Below, piece after piece: positions 17,121 through 25,777 of a DNA stretch of 64,000 bases. The translations under genes and the position numbers were made by a program. The notes under the pieces were generated by a model that saw only the letters and a list, made by a program, of their open reading frames with translations, was not told the DNA's origin and did no database searches. The stretch covers positions 6,510,001 through 6,574,000 of the forward strand of contig NZ_CP070326.1 in assembly GCF_016917755.1 (NCBI RefSeq). The letters run 5' to 3'. Within the stretch, counting starts at the first letter, position 1; every line of letters begins with the position of its first letter. The DNA is from Streptomyces noursei (GTDB taxonomy: Bacteria > Actinomycetota > Actinomycetes > Streptomycetales > Streptomycetaceae).

Positions 17121-18200
17121 ATGTTCGAGGCAGTCGAGGAACTGGTCGGCGAGCACGCCGACCTCGAAAAGCGGCTGGCCGATCCGGCGGTCCACACGGA
17201 CCAGCGCGAGGCCATGCGGCTGAACAAGCGCTATGCCGAACTGACCCCGATCATCGCCACGTACCGCGCGTGGAAGCAGACCGGCGACGACATCGAGACC
17301 GCCCGCGAACTCAGCCAGGTCGACCCTGACTTCGCCGACGAGGTCAAGGAGCTCGACGCCCGGCGCGTGGAGCTCACCGAGAAGCTGCGGCTGCTGCTCG
17401 TTCCGCGTGACCCCAGTGACGACAAGGACGTGATCCTGGAGGTCAAGGCGGGCGAGGGCGGCGAGGAGTCCGCGCTGTTCGCCGGCGACCTGCTGCGGAT
17501 GTACCTGCGGTACGCCGAGCGGGTCGGCTGGAAGACCGAGATCCTGGACGCCAACGAGTCCGACCTCGGCGGCTACAAGGACGTCCAGGTCGCGGTGAAG
17601 ACCAAGGGCGGCGGCGGGGCCACCGAGCCGGGGCAGGGCGTCTGGGCGCGGCTGAAGTACGAGGGCGGGGTGCACCGCGTCCAGCGGGTGCCCGCCACCG
17701 AGTCGCAGGGCCGGATCCACACCTCGGCGGCCGGCGTGCTGGTCACGCCGGAGGCCGAGGAGGTCGAGGTCGAGATCGTCGCCAACGACCTGCGGATCGA
17801 CGTCTACCGCTCCTCGGGGCCGGGCGGCCAGTCGGTCAACACCACCGACTCCGCGGTCCGGATCACCCACCTGCCCAGCGGCATCGTGGTCTCCTGCCAG
17901 AACGAGAAGAGCCAGCTCCAGAACAAGGAGCAGGCGATGCGCATCCTCCGCTCGCGGCTGCTGGCCGCGGCCCAGGAGGAGGCCGAGCGGGAGGCTTCGG
18001 ACGCCCGGCGCAGCCAGGTGCGCACCGTGGACCGCTCGGAGCGCATCCGCACGTACAACTTCCCGGAGAACCGCATCTCGGATCACCGGGTCGGCTTCAA
18101 GGCGTACAACTTGGACCAGGTGCTCGACGGCGAGCTGGACCCGGTCATCCAGGCGTGTGTCGACGCCGATGCGGCGGCCAAGCTCGCCGCCGCCCAGTAA
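17121..18200 (+). CDS. prfA: peptide chain release factor 1
   Basis: A 359-residue factor that reads UAA/UAG and triggers peptide release. The GGQ loop is in SSGPGGQSVNTTDSAVR and the tripeptide anticodon of RF1, PAT, is in RVPATESQGR, which distinguishes it from RF2. The ATG at 17121 gives the expected N-terminus MFEAVEELV with GAGG upstream. The gene lies 36 bases before prmC, whose product methylates the GGQ glutamine, an obvious functional pair. Confidence 0.96.
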   Translation: MFEAVEELVGEHADLEKRLADPAVHTDQREAMRLNKRYAELTPIIATYRAWKQTGDDIETARELSQVDPDFADEVKELDARRVELTEKLRLLLVPRDPSDDKDVILEVKAGEGGEESALFAGDLLRMYLRYAERVGWKTEILDANESDLGGYKDVQVAVKTKGGGGATEPGQGVWARLKYEGGVHRVQRVPATESQGRIHTSAAGVLVTPEAEEVEVEIVANDLRIDVYRSSGPGGQSVNTTDSAVRITHLPSGIVVSCQNEKSQLQNKEQAMRILRSRLLAAAQEEAEREASDARRSQVRTVDRSERIRTYNFPENRISDHRVGFKAYNLDQVLDGELDPVIQACVDADAAAKLAAAQ

Positions 18201-18236
18201 CACCGCAAGACCCAGGACGTACCGGCTGGAGGACCA

Positions 18237-19118
18237 GTGCCGCACGATGCAGGGGGGCGCCCCCCGATCTCCCGATCGTTGCTGCTCGCGGAGGTGGCCC
18301 AGGCCACCCAGCGGCTGGCCGATGCCGGCGTGCCCTCGCCGCGTTTCGACGCGGAGGAGTTGGCCGCGCATGTGCACGGCGTGAAGCGCAGCCAATTGCA
18401 CACCGTCGCCGACGCGGACTTCGACGCCCGCTACTGGGAGGCCATCGCCCGCCGCGAGGCGCGCGAGCCGCTCCAGCACATCACCGGTCGGGCGTTCTTC
18501 CGCTACCTCGAACTCGCCGTCGGGCCCGGGGTGTTCGTCCCCCGCCCGGAGACCGAGTCGGTGGTCGGCTGGGCCATAGACGCGGTGCGCGCCATGGACG
18601 TCGTCGAACCCCTGATCGTCGACCTCTGCACCGGCTCGGGGGCGATCGCCCTCGCCCTGGCGCAGGAGGTCCCGCGGTCGCGGGTGCACGCCGTGGAGCT
18701 CTCCGAGGAGGCCCTGGGCTACGCCCGCAAGAACGTCGAGGGGTCCCGCGTCGTTCTCCACCACGGCGACGCGCTCACCGCGCTCCCCGAACTGGACGGG
18801 CAGGTCGACCTGGTGATCTCCAACCCGCCGTACATCCCGCTCACCGAGTGGGAGTACGTCGCCCCCGAGGCCCGCGACCACGACCCGGAGCTGGCGCTGT
18901 TCTCCGGCGAGGACGGCCTGGACACCATCCGGGGCATCGAGCGGACCGCGCACCGCCTGCTGCGGCCGGGCGGCGTGGTCGTCGTCGAGCACGCCGACAC
19001 CCAGGGCGGACAGGTGCCGTGGATCTTCAACGAGGAGCAGGGCTGGGCCGACGCGGCCGACCACCCCGACCTCAACAACCGGCCCCGATTCGCCACCGCG
19101 CGCCGGGCGACGCCATGA
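18237..19118 (+). CDS. prmC: peptide chain release factor N5-glutamine methyltransferase
   Basis: A 293-residue SAM-dependent methyltransferase of the HemK/PrmC family that methylates the GGQ glutamine of release factors. The SAM-binding motif is VDLCTGSGAIALALA and the substrate-binding NPPY motif is in VISNPPYIPL; an N-terminal helical domain of about 85 residues binds the factor. GTG 18237 has CTGGAGGA upstream. The stop overlaps a 24-codon ORF that in turn overlaps the next gene. Confidence 0.95.
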   Translation: MPHDAGGRPPISRSLLLAEVAQATQRLADAGVPSPRFDAEELAAHVHGVKRSQLHTVADADFDARYWEAIARREAREPLQHITGRAFFRYLELAVGPGVFVPRPETESVVGWAIDAVRAMDVVEPLIVDLCTGSGAIALALAQEVPRSRVHAVELSEEALGYARKNVEGSRVVLHHGDALTALPELDGQVDLVISNPPYIPLTEWEYVAPEARDHDPELALFSGEDGLDTIRGIERTAHRLLRPGGVVVVEHADTQGGQVPWIFNEEQGWADAADHPDLNNRPRFATARRATP

Positions 19119-19189
19119 ACCGCCCCGTTCCGGCGCCCGAGGCAGCCGACGCATCCGAAGTATTCGTTCCGCACGAGGAGGACCGCTAA
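19115..19189 (+). CDS. 24-codon ORF bridging prmC and the Sua5-type gene
   Basis: A tiny ORF that starts in an ATGA overlap with the prmC stop and ends in a TAATG overlap with the next start. The peptide (MNRPVPAPEA... to ...HEEDR) is not recognised. Its last codons contain the GAGGAGG that serves as ribosome-binding site for the next gene. It could be a pure coupling device; whether the peptide is stable is unknown. Confidence 0.35.
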   Translation: MNRPVPAPEAADASEVFVPHEEDR

Positions 19190-19836
19190 TGGCACGGCGA
19201 TACGACTGCAGCGACGCGACCGACCGCGCGACCGGCCTGCGTGAGGCCGCCTCGGCCGTCCGCCGCGGCGAGCTGGTCGTGCTGCCGACCGACACCGTCT
19301 ACGGCATCGGTGCGGACGCCTTCAGTCCGGAGGCCGTCGGCGACCTGCTGGAGGCCAAGGGCCGCGGCCGGGGGATGCCCACCCCGGTCCTGGTCGGTTC
19401 CCCCAACACCCTGCACGGCCTGGTCACCGAGTTCTCCGAGCAGGCGTGGGAACTGGTCGACGCGTTCTGGCCGGGGGCGCTCACCCTCGTCGCCAAGCAC
19501 CAGCCGTCGCTGACCTGGGACCTCGGCGAGACCCGCGGCACGGTCGCCGTGCGGATGCCGCTGCACCCGGTCGCGATCGAGCTGCTCACCGAGTTCGGCC
19601 CGATGGCGGTCTCCAGCGCCAACCTCACCGGCCATCCGTCGCCGCAGGACTGCGACGCCGCCCAGGAGATGCTCGGCGACTCGGTCTCCGTCTACCTCGA
19701 CGCCGGCCCGACGCCCGCCGCCGTGCCGTCCTCGATCGTGGACGTCACCGGCAAGGTGCCGGTGCTGCTGCGCGAGGGCGCGATCAGTGCGGAGGAACTG
19801 CGCAAGGTCGTACCCGAGCTCGAGGTGGCGCATTGA
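19189..19836 (+). CDS. sua5: L-threonylcarbamoyladenylate synthase (Sua5/TsaC family)
   Basis: A 215-residue YrdC-fold enzyme that makes threonylcarbamoyl-AMP from threonine, bicarbonate and ATP for the t6A modification of ANN-decoding tRNAs. The substrate pocket residues are visible in PTDTVYGIGADA, the KGRGRG basic motif and the SSANLTG motif. It lacks the C-terminal Sua5 extension, so it is of TsaC-like length. It sits in a translation cluster with prfA and prmC, and overlaps the following gene by one base (TGATG). Confidence 0.92.
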   Translation: MARRYDCSDATDRATGLREAASAVRRGELVVLPTDTVYGIGADAFSPEAVGDLLEAKGRGRGMPTPVLVGSPNTLHGLVTEFSEQAWELVDAFWPGALTLVAKHQPSLTWDLGETRGTVAVRMPLHPVAIELLTEFGPMAVSSANLTGHPSPQDCDAAQEMLGDSVSVYLDAGPTPAAVPSSIVDVTGKVPVLLREGAISAEELRKVVPELEVAH

Positions 19837-20531
19837 TGCCCCCGCCGCAGGGGCGTGGCATAGCGGGACCAGGCGACGACCCCTTCGCCGCCCCGGCGGA
19901 CCCCATGCCCTGTTTCCGGATCCTCCACGTCAGCACCGGCAACGTCTGCCGCTCGCCGATCACCGAGCGGCTGCACCGGCACGCCCTGCAGGAGCGGCTG
20001 GGCTCTCCGCAAGCAGTCCGCGGCTGCGGGCTCCTGGTGGAGAGCGCGGGCACCTGGGGCCATGAGGGCGCCCCCATGGAGGCGCACGCCGCGACGGTGC
20101 TCGCCGACTACGGCGCGGACCCGGCCGGCTTCATCGGCCGCGAGCTGCTCGACGAGCACGTCATCCGGGCCGACCTGGTGCTCACCGCGACCCGCGACCA
20201 CCGCGCGCAGGTCATCTCGATGGGGCACTCCGCCGGGCTGCGGACCTTCACGCTGAAGGAGTTCAACCGGCTGGTTCGCGCCATAGATCCGGCCACCTTG
20301 CCGGCGCCCGACCCGGACCTGCCCGACAGCGGGCTGGTCGAGCGCGCCCGCGCGCTGGTCGGCGCGGCCGCCGCGCTGCGCGGCTGGCTGCTCGCGCCCA
20401 ACCCGGAGTCCGACGAGGTCTACGACCCCTACGGCGCGCCGATCACGTTCTTCCGCTCCATCGGCGACGAGATCAACCGCGCGCTCGATCCGGTCGTCAC
20501 CGCCCTCACAGGGGTCCCGGCACCGGCGTAG
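19836..20531 (+). CDS. low-molecular-weight protein tyrosine phosphatase-like protein without the catalytic Cys
   Basis: A 231-residue protein with the LMW-PTP fold signature. The P-loop reads HVS33-TGNVC-R39-SP, where active members have Cys at position 33 (C-x5-R); here it is Ser. The second Cys (38) and the Arg are retained, as is a late DPYGAP that resembles the acid-loop DP motif. An approximately 26-residue N-terminal extension and about 40 extra C-terminal residues make it longer than the usual 150-160. It may be a phosphotyrosine-binding pseudo-enzyme or use another nucleophile. It is coupled to the Sua5-type gene by a TGATG overlap. Confidence 0.82.
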   Translation: MPPPQGRGIAGPGDDPFAAPADPMPCFRILHVSTGNVCRSPITERLHRHALQERLGSPQAVRGCGLLVESAGTWGHEGAPMEAHAATVLADYGADPAGFIGRELLDEHVIRADLVLTATRDHRAQVISMGHSAGLRTFTLKEFNRLVRAIDPATLPAPDPDLPDSGLVERARALVGAAAALRGWLLAPNPESDEVYDPYGAPITFFRSIGDEINRALDPVVTALTGVPAPA

Positions 20532-20728
20532 CACCCCGGGGAACGGCCCTGGAGGCCGCTGTGCGGCCCGTGGGCCGGCCCCGGGACCCGATTGCCCCGC
20601 CCGCCGCGCCCGATCCCCGTGCCGCGCCTACATTGGGATTGGGGCCTGCCCGGCAGATCGAGGTCCGGGGCGGGCCCTGGGGGCACGTGCGACGTGCCCT
20701 GGTCCCCGCACGAGGCCCGGAGCCAGCG

Positions 20729-22117
20729 ATGCCCGCCACCACCGCGTCATCCCGCCGTACGTCCGCCGCCGGCCGCGCCCCGGCCGGCGAGCCCCGGGCC
20801 GCCGCGGCGGCCGCATCCGTCGAGCAGCGGGCGCAGGAAGCGGCCCGCGACGAGGTCACCCGACCGCCCGGCGCACCGGACTTCGCCGCCCTCCTGGGCC
20901 AGGACCCGGAGATCGCCGGCGTCCTGCTGGCGGAGAGCGCCCGACAGAGCGACGGGCTGCAACTCATCGCCGCGGAGAACTTCGTCTCGCCCGCGGTCCT
21001 GGCCGCCCTCGGCTCCCCGCTGAGCAACAAGTACGCCGAGGGCTATCCGGGCGCCCGGCACCACGGCGGCTGCGAGATCGTGGACCTCGCCGAGCGGATC
21101 GCGGTGGAGCGCGCCAAGGCCCTGTTCGGCGCCGAACACGCCAATGTCCAGTCCCACTCGGGGTCTTCGGCCGTCCTGGCCGCCTACGCCGCCCTGCTGC
21201 GCCCCGGCGACACCGTGCTGGCGATGTCCCTGCCGCACGGCGGGCACCTCACCCACGGCTCGCCGGCCAACTTCTCCGGCCGGTGGTTCGACTTCGCCGG
21301 CTACGGCGTCGACGGCGCCACCGGGCTGCTCGACTACGACGCGATCCGCGCCCTGGCCCGCGAGCGCCGGCCCAAGGCCCTGGTCTGCGGCTCGATCTCC
21401 TACCCGCGGCACATCGACTACGCCGCGTTCCGCGACATCGCCGACGAGACCGGCGCGTACCTGATCGCCGACGTGGCGCACCCGATGGGGTTGATCGCCG
21501 GCCGCGCGGCCCCCAGCCCGGTGCCGTACGCCGACGTGGTGTGCGCGACCACCCACAAGGTGCTGCGCGGGCCGCGCGGCGGGATGATCCTGTGCCGGGG
21601 GCGGCTGGCCGAGCGCATCGACCGCGCGGTGTTCCCGTTCACCCAGGGTGGCGCCCAGATGAACGCGATCGCCGCCAAGGCGGTGGCCTTCGCGGAGGCC
21701 GCCCGGCCCGCCTTCCGCACCTACGCCCGCCAGGTCATCGCCAACGCCCGGGCGCTGGCCGGCGCGCTGGCCGCGGAGGGCCTGCGGATCACCACGGGCG
21801 GCACCGACACCCACCTGATCACCGCGGACACCGCCCCGCTCGGCGTGGACGCGCGCACCGCCCGCGGCCGGCTGGCGGCGTCCGGGATCGTGCTGGACAC
21901 CTGCGCGCTGCCGGGCGCCGAACCGGCCACGGCGTCCCGGGGCTGCCCGACCGGGATCCGTCTGGGCACCGCCGCGGTGACGACGCAGGGGATGGGCGAG
22001 GCCGAAATGCACCGGATCGCGGAGTTGATCGGGGCGGCGCTGCGGGAGGACGGCGCGGTGCGGGCCGCGATCGCCGGCCTGGTCGGCCGATTCCCGCCCT
22101 ATCCCGATCAGGGCTGA
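20729..22117 (+). CDS. glyA: serine hydroxymethyltransferase
   Basis: A 462-residue PLP enzyme interconverting serine and glycine and supplying methylene-tetrahydrofolate. The PLP Lys is in ATTHKVLRGPRGG; NKYAEGYPGAR and the HGGHLTHG loop are typical. An N-terminal low-complexity stretch of about 55 residues is unusual for bacterial GlyA but may be partly mis-started: ATG 20729 is my choice, and the frame is open further upstream. Streptomycetes often have two glyA genes, so this may be one of two paralogues. Confidence 0.92.
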   Translation: MPATTASSRRTSAAGRAPAGEPRAAAAAASVEQRAQEAARDEVTRPPGAPDFAALLGQDPEIAGVLLAESARQSDGLQLIAAENFVSPAVLAALGSPLSNKYAEGYPGARHHGGCEIVDLAERIAVERAKALFGAEHANVQSHSGSSAVLAAYAALLRPGDTVLAMSLPHGGHLTHGSPANFSGRWFDFAGYGVDGATGLLDYDAIRALARERRPKALVCGSISYPRHIDYAAFRDIADETGAYLIADVAHPMGLIAGRAAPSPVPYADVVCATTHKVLRGPRGGMILCRGRLAERIDRAVFPFTQGGAQMNAIAAKAVAFAEAARPAFRTYARQVIANARALAGALAAEGLRITTGGTDTHLITADTAPLGVDARTARGRLAASGIVLDTCALPGAEPATASRGCPTGIRLGTAAVTTQGMGEAEMHRIAELIGAALREDGAVRAAIAGLVGRFPPYPDQG

Positions 22118-22248
22118 TCCGGGCGGAATCGGGAACCACCGGTGGGACGACGGACGTCCTACCGGGTGTTTCCCTGTATTCACGGCCAGGGGGCGGACAC
22201 GCATAAGGTGTGAGGCTGTGATGGCCAGCTATCTCGATGGGGCAGCCC

Positions 22249-23589
22249 GTGCGTGAATACCTGCTGACGCTGTGCGTCACTGCCGCGGTGACCTACCTGC
22301 TGACCGGCCCGGTGCGAAAGTTCGCGATCGCGGCCGGTGCGGTACCGGAGATCCGCGCCCGTGACGTGCACCGCGAGCCGACCCCCCGACTGGGCGGGAT
22401 CGCGATGTTCGGCGGGCTGTGCGCGGGGCTGCTGGTGGCCGCGCACCTGACCAACCTCAAGAGCGTCTTCGAGACCAACGAGCCGCGGGCGCTGCTGTCG
22501 GGCGCCGCGCTGATCTGGATCCTCGGCGTGCTCGACGACAAGTGGGGCGTGGACGCGCTGGTCAAGCTGGGCGGCCAGATGATCGCCGCGGGCGTGATGG
22601 TCCTTCAGGGCCTGACGATCCTGTACCTCCCGGTCCCCGGCATCGGCACGGTCGCGCTGACGCCCATGCAGGGCACCCTGCTGACCGTCGCACTGGTCGT
22701 CATCACGATCAACGCGGTGAACTTCGTGGACGGCCTGGACGGCCTGGCCTCCGGCATGGTCTGCATCGCCGCGGCCGCGTTCTTCATGTACACGTACCGG
22801 CTCTGGTTCGGCTACGGCATCGAGGCGGCGGCGCCCGCCACCCTGTTCTCGGTCGTCCTGATGGGCATGTGCCTGGGCTTCCTGCCGCACAACATGCACC
22901 CGGCGCGGATCTTCATGGGCGACTCCGGCTCCATGCTGATCGGCCTGGTGATGGCCGCCGGCGCGGTGTCGCTGACCGGCCAGGTCGACCCCGACCTGCT
23001 CAACCAGAAGGCGGGCGGTCTGCGCGAGGCGACCCACGCGATGGTGCCGGTCTACATCCCGCTGCTGCTGCCGCTGACGATCATCGCGGTACCGGTCGCG
23101 GACCTGATTCTGGCCATTGTGCGACGGACCTGGAAGGGCCAGTCGCCGTTCGCCGCGGACCGCGGGCACCTGCACCACCGCCTGCTGGAGATCGGCCATT
23201 CCCACAGCCGCGCGGTGCTGATCATGTACTTCTGGTCCGCGCTGATCGCCTTCGGTGCGGTGGCGTACTCGGCGAACGACGCGAGCATGTGGATCGTTCT
23301 GGGAATCGTGCTGCTCAGCGCGGTCGGACTGGTGCTGCTGCTGCTCCCGCGCTTCACCCCGCGCGCCCCGATCTGGGCCGAGCGGCTGGTCCCGCCGCGC
23401 TACCGCCGGGTCGTCCGCGGACCGCTCGCCGCGGGCGCGTCGGCGTCGGACGCCACGGCCGACGGGGTGGCCGAGGAGACGTCGGGGGAGGAGCGTCGGA
23501 CGGCGGTTCCGGCCGGGATCAACGGCGCCACGGCCATCGGCGATCGGTCACGTTTCGTGGACCGTCGGAAGGCGGGGAGTCATCACTGA
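22249..23589 (+). CDS. WecA-type undecaprenyl-phosphate GlcNAc-1-phosphate transferase
   Basis: A 446-residue polytopic membrane enzyme (about eleven helices) of the MraY/WecA family. It has the PRLGGIAMF cytoplasmic motif, the LDD motif, the metal-binding NFVDGLDGLA, FMGDSGS and the HLHHRL sugar-recognition motif. It transfers a sugar-1-phosphate to the polyprenyl carrier for wall or teichoic-type polymer synthesis. The last 60 residues are polar and probably cytoplasmic. I favour GTG 22249 (protein starts VREYLLT); an in-frame ATG at 22237 adds four residues. It lies just upstream of the atp operon, with about 290 bases between. Confidence 0.92.
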   Translation: MREYLLTLCVTAAVTYLLTGPVRKFAIAAGAVPEIRARDVHREPTPRLGGIAMFGGLCAGLLVAAHLTNLKSVFETNEPRALLSGAALIWILGVLDDKWGVDALVKLGGQMIAAGVMVLQGLTILYLPVPGIGTVALTPMQGTLLTVALVVITINAVNFVDGLDGLASGMVCIAAAAFFMYTYRLWFGYGIEAAAPATLFSVVLMGMCLGFLPHNMHPARIFMGDSGSMLIGLVMAAGAVSLTGQVDPDLLNQKAGGLREATHAMVPVYIPLLLPLTIIAVPVADLILAIVRRTWKGQSPFAADRGHLHHRLLEIGHSHSRAVLIMYFWSALIAFGAVAYSANDASMWIVLGIVLLSAVGLVLLLLPRFTPRAPIWAERLVPPRYRRVVRGPLAAGASASDATADGVAEETSGEERRTAVPAGINGATAIGDRSRFVDRRKAGSHH

Positions 23590-23740
23590 GGCCCACTGCG
23601 GTCGCCCGAACGTGCCTCGAAAATCGGGATGGTTGACCCCATACCAGACAATCGACGGCCCGTCAGTGCACCTATGGGCGCAGTCACTCTCACGTGTGAC
23701 AGGATCCACACGAAGCAGGTAAAGACCTCATCAAATAGTT

Positions 23741-23756
23741 TGTGATACCGTTCACG
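23741..23756. promoter_or_regulatory. Rex-like operator upstream of atpI
   Basis: TGTGATACCGTTCACG closely matches the Rex consensus TGTGAAC-N3-TTCACA (both half-site cores TGTGA and TTCAC intact). Rex is the NADH/NAD+ sensing repressor of Streptomyces, and I recall the atp operon among its targets. The sequence TTTGTGATAC could also overlap a promoter -10. Position is 120 bases before the atpI start. Confidence 0.6.
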
Positions 23757-23775
23757 AAACCCGGTGCTAGAGCCG

Positions 23776-23799
23776 AAGGACCGTAGTGCGACGGTCCTT
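23776..23799 (+). terminator. hairpin in the atp operon leader
   Basis: A perfect 9-base-pair stem AAGGACCGT / ACGGTCCTT with a six-base loop, followed by only one more T. It lies between the Rex-like site and atpI, so it could be an attenuator or leader structure; it might equally end transcription coming from the WecA-type gene. Confidence 0.5.
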
Positions 23800-23876
23800 T
23801 GGCCACAGGTTCTTCCTCAGGCCGGGTCTACGCTCGTCCCTGACGACACACCCCCACCCATTGCCGGAGCGCCACC

Positions 23877-24314
23877 ATGCAGTCGAATGACGCCCGACTA
23901 CTCCTCCACGCCGCCGTGCCCACCCTTGCCGCCGGCGCCATCGCCGTTGCCGTGAGCGGTGCGATCGCAGGCGCGACGGGAGCGATCGGCGCCGTCGTCG
24001 GCACCGCGCTGGTGGTGCTGGTGATGGGAGCCGGCCTCGCGGTCCTCCAGTCGACCGCGAAGAAGCTTCCGCAGCTGTTCCAGATGATGGGCCTGCTGCT
24101 GTACACCGTGCAGATCCTGTTCGTGGCGGTGTTCCTCATCGCCTTCAAGGACACAACTCTCTTCGACACCAAGGCATTTGCGTTCACGCTGCTCGCTGCC
24201 ACCCTCGTATGGATCGCCGCCCAGACGCGCGGTCATATGAAGGCGAAGATTCTGTACGTGGACCCCGACTCCGCGAAGGCCGACACGGCCAAGACGGCGG
24301 GGTCGCCGACGTGA
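23877..24314 (+). CDS. atpI: ATP synthase accessory protein I
   Basis: A 145-residue membrane protein with about four helices at the head of the ATP synthase operon, the normal place for atpI. AtpI assists assembly of the c-ring and is poorly conserved; identification rests on position, size and hydrophobic pattern. The protein ends in a hydrophilic tail. ATG 23877 follows CCGGAGCGCCACC. There is a 264-base gap to atpB with no supported gene. Confidence 0.85.
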   Translation: MQSNDARLLLHAAVPTLAAGAIAVAVSGAIAGATGAIGAVVGTALVVLVMGAGLAVLQSTAKKLPQLFQMMGLLLYTVQILFVAVFLIAFKDTTLFDTKAFAFTLLAATLVWIAAQTRGHMKAKILYVDPDSAKADTAKTAGSPT

Positions 24315-24578
24315 CTCGTAGGGCCGAGATAAATGGCCTCATGCGGGCCTGCTATCGTCCGGTGCCAACTGCGGCGCTGATGGCGCAGGCGGCTGAGCTC
24401 CCGGAGTCCACGAGAAGGAACGGGAAGTTCTCGCGGCCAATGCCTGTGATCCGGTCCGGCCTAGTGCCGACCAGCCGCCCCCTAATCCGTAAGACCAGTC
24501 CAGTGCCGCTCCGTGGCTCAACGCCGCGCCGACACAACGAGGTTGCCGTACCTATGCGCCACGCTGAAGGAGCTCGCG

Positions 24579-25388
24579 GTGAGTGCTGAAACGATGCTCG
24601 CCTTCGAGACCGACTGCCACATCTTTTCCGGGTGCGGCTTTGATGCTCCCGGGCTTCATAACTTCGTCTTCGAGCCGCTCTTCACCATCGGCGGCTTCGA
24701 GTTCAACAAGCCGATGCTGCTGGCCCTGCTCAGCACCGTCGTCGTGGTGTGGTTCTTCTGGGCTGCATTCGGCCGGGCGAAGGTGGTTCCCGGAAAGCTC
24801 CAGATGATCGGCGAGGCGGGTTACGACTTCGTCCGCCGCGGGCTCGTTTACGACGCGCTGGGGAAGAAAGAGGGCGACAAGTACGTCCCCTTCATGGTCT
24901 CGCTGTTCTTCTTCGTGTGGATGATGAACATCTGGTCGATCATCCCCGTCGCCTCCTTCCCGGTGACGTCGGTGATCGCCTTCCCCGCGGGCCTCGCGGC
25001 GATCGTCTACATCCTGTGGGTCTTCCTCACCTTCAAGAAGCACGGCTTCGTCGGCGCCTTCAAGAACTTCACCGGCTACGACAAGTCGCTCGGCTGGGTC
25101 CTGCCGCTGCTCATGGTCATCGAGCTCTTCTCGAACCTGATCATCCGGCCCTTCACCCACGCGGTCCGGCTCTTCGCCAACATGTTTGCCGGCCACCTGC
25201 TGATCCTGATGTTCACCATCGCCAGCTGGTACCTGCTGAACGGCATCGGCTTCGTCTACGCCGGCGCCTCGTTCATCATGACCCTCCTGATGACGGCCTT
25301 CGAGCTGTTCATCCAGGCCGTCCAGGCGTACGTCTTCGTCCTTCTGGCCTGCAACTACGTCCAGGGCGCGCTCGCCGAGCACCACTGA
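24579..25388 (+). CDS. atpB: ATP synthase subunit a
   Basis: A 269-residue Fo subunit forming the proton half-channels. The essential Arg lies in NLIIRPFTHAVRLFANMFAGH, with about five or six membrane helices. The start GTG 24579 has AAGGAG six bases upstream and gives the family N-terminus with ETDCHIF; the longer open frame before it has no good site. It is followed after 76 bases by atpE. Confidence 0.96.
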   Translation: MSAETMLAFETDCHIFSGCGFDAPGLHNFVFEPLFTIGGFEFNKPMLLALLSTVVVVWFFWAAFGRAKVVPGKLQMIGEAGYDFVRRGLVYDALGKKEGDKYVPFMVSLFFFVWMMNIWSIIPVASFPVTSVIAFPAGLAAIVYILWVFLTFKKHGFVGAFKNFTGYDKSLGWVLPLLMVIELFSNLIIRPFTHAVRLFANMFAGHLLILMFTIASWYLLNGIGFVYAGASFIMTLLMTAFELFIQAVQAYVFVLLACNYVQGALAEHH

Positions 25389-25464
25389 GCACCCCGCCTC
25401 CCACCCCAACAGCTGTCCGGTGGCCAACCCCCACCGGTATGTGAAACGAGAAGGAAGTAACGGC

Positions 25465-25734
25465 ATGTCCGCTGCTCTCGAGATGGTCAACCACCTCGCC
25501 GCCGCCGGCGACTCCGCCAAGACCACGGTGGTCGGCAATGTCGCGGCGATCGGTTACGGCCTCGCCGCGATCGGCCCCGGTGTCGGCGTCGGCATCATCT
25601 TCGGTAACGGCACCCAGGCCCTGGCCCGCCAGCCCGAGGCCGCCGGCCTGATCCGCACCAACCAGATCATGGGTTTCGCCTTCTGTGAGGCGCTCGCCCT
25701 GATCGGCATCGTCATGGGCTTCGTCTACAAGTAA
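25465..25734 (+). CDS. atpE: ATP synthase subunit c
   Basis: An 89-residue hairpin of two membrane helices that forms the rotating c-ring. The proton-carrying acid is Glu75 in FAFCEALALIG; the polar loop is ARQPEAAGLIR. The N-terminal segment before GYGLAAIGPG is about 30 residues, longer than I recall for related streptomycetes (total about 76). ATG 25465 with GAAGGAAG upstream supports this start. Confidence 0.95.
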   Translation: MSAALEMVNHLAAAGDSAKTTVVGNVAAIGYGLAAIGPGVGVGIIFGNGTQALARQPEAAGLIRTNQIMGFAFCEALALIGIVMGFVYK

Positions 25735-25777
25735 ACCGAAGCCGCATCGACTATCCATTCAGACGGAAGGCACTGAT

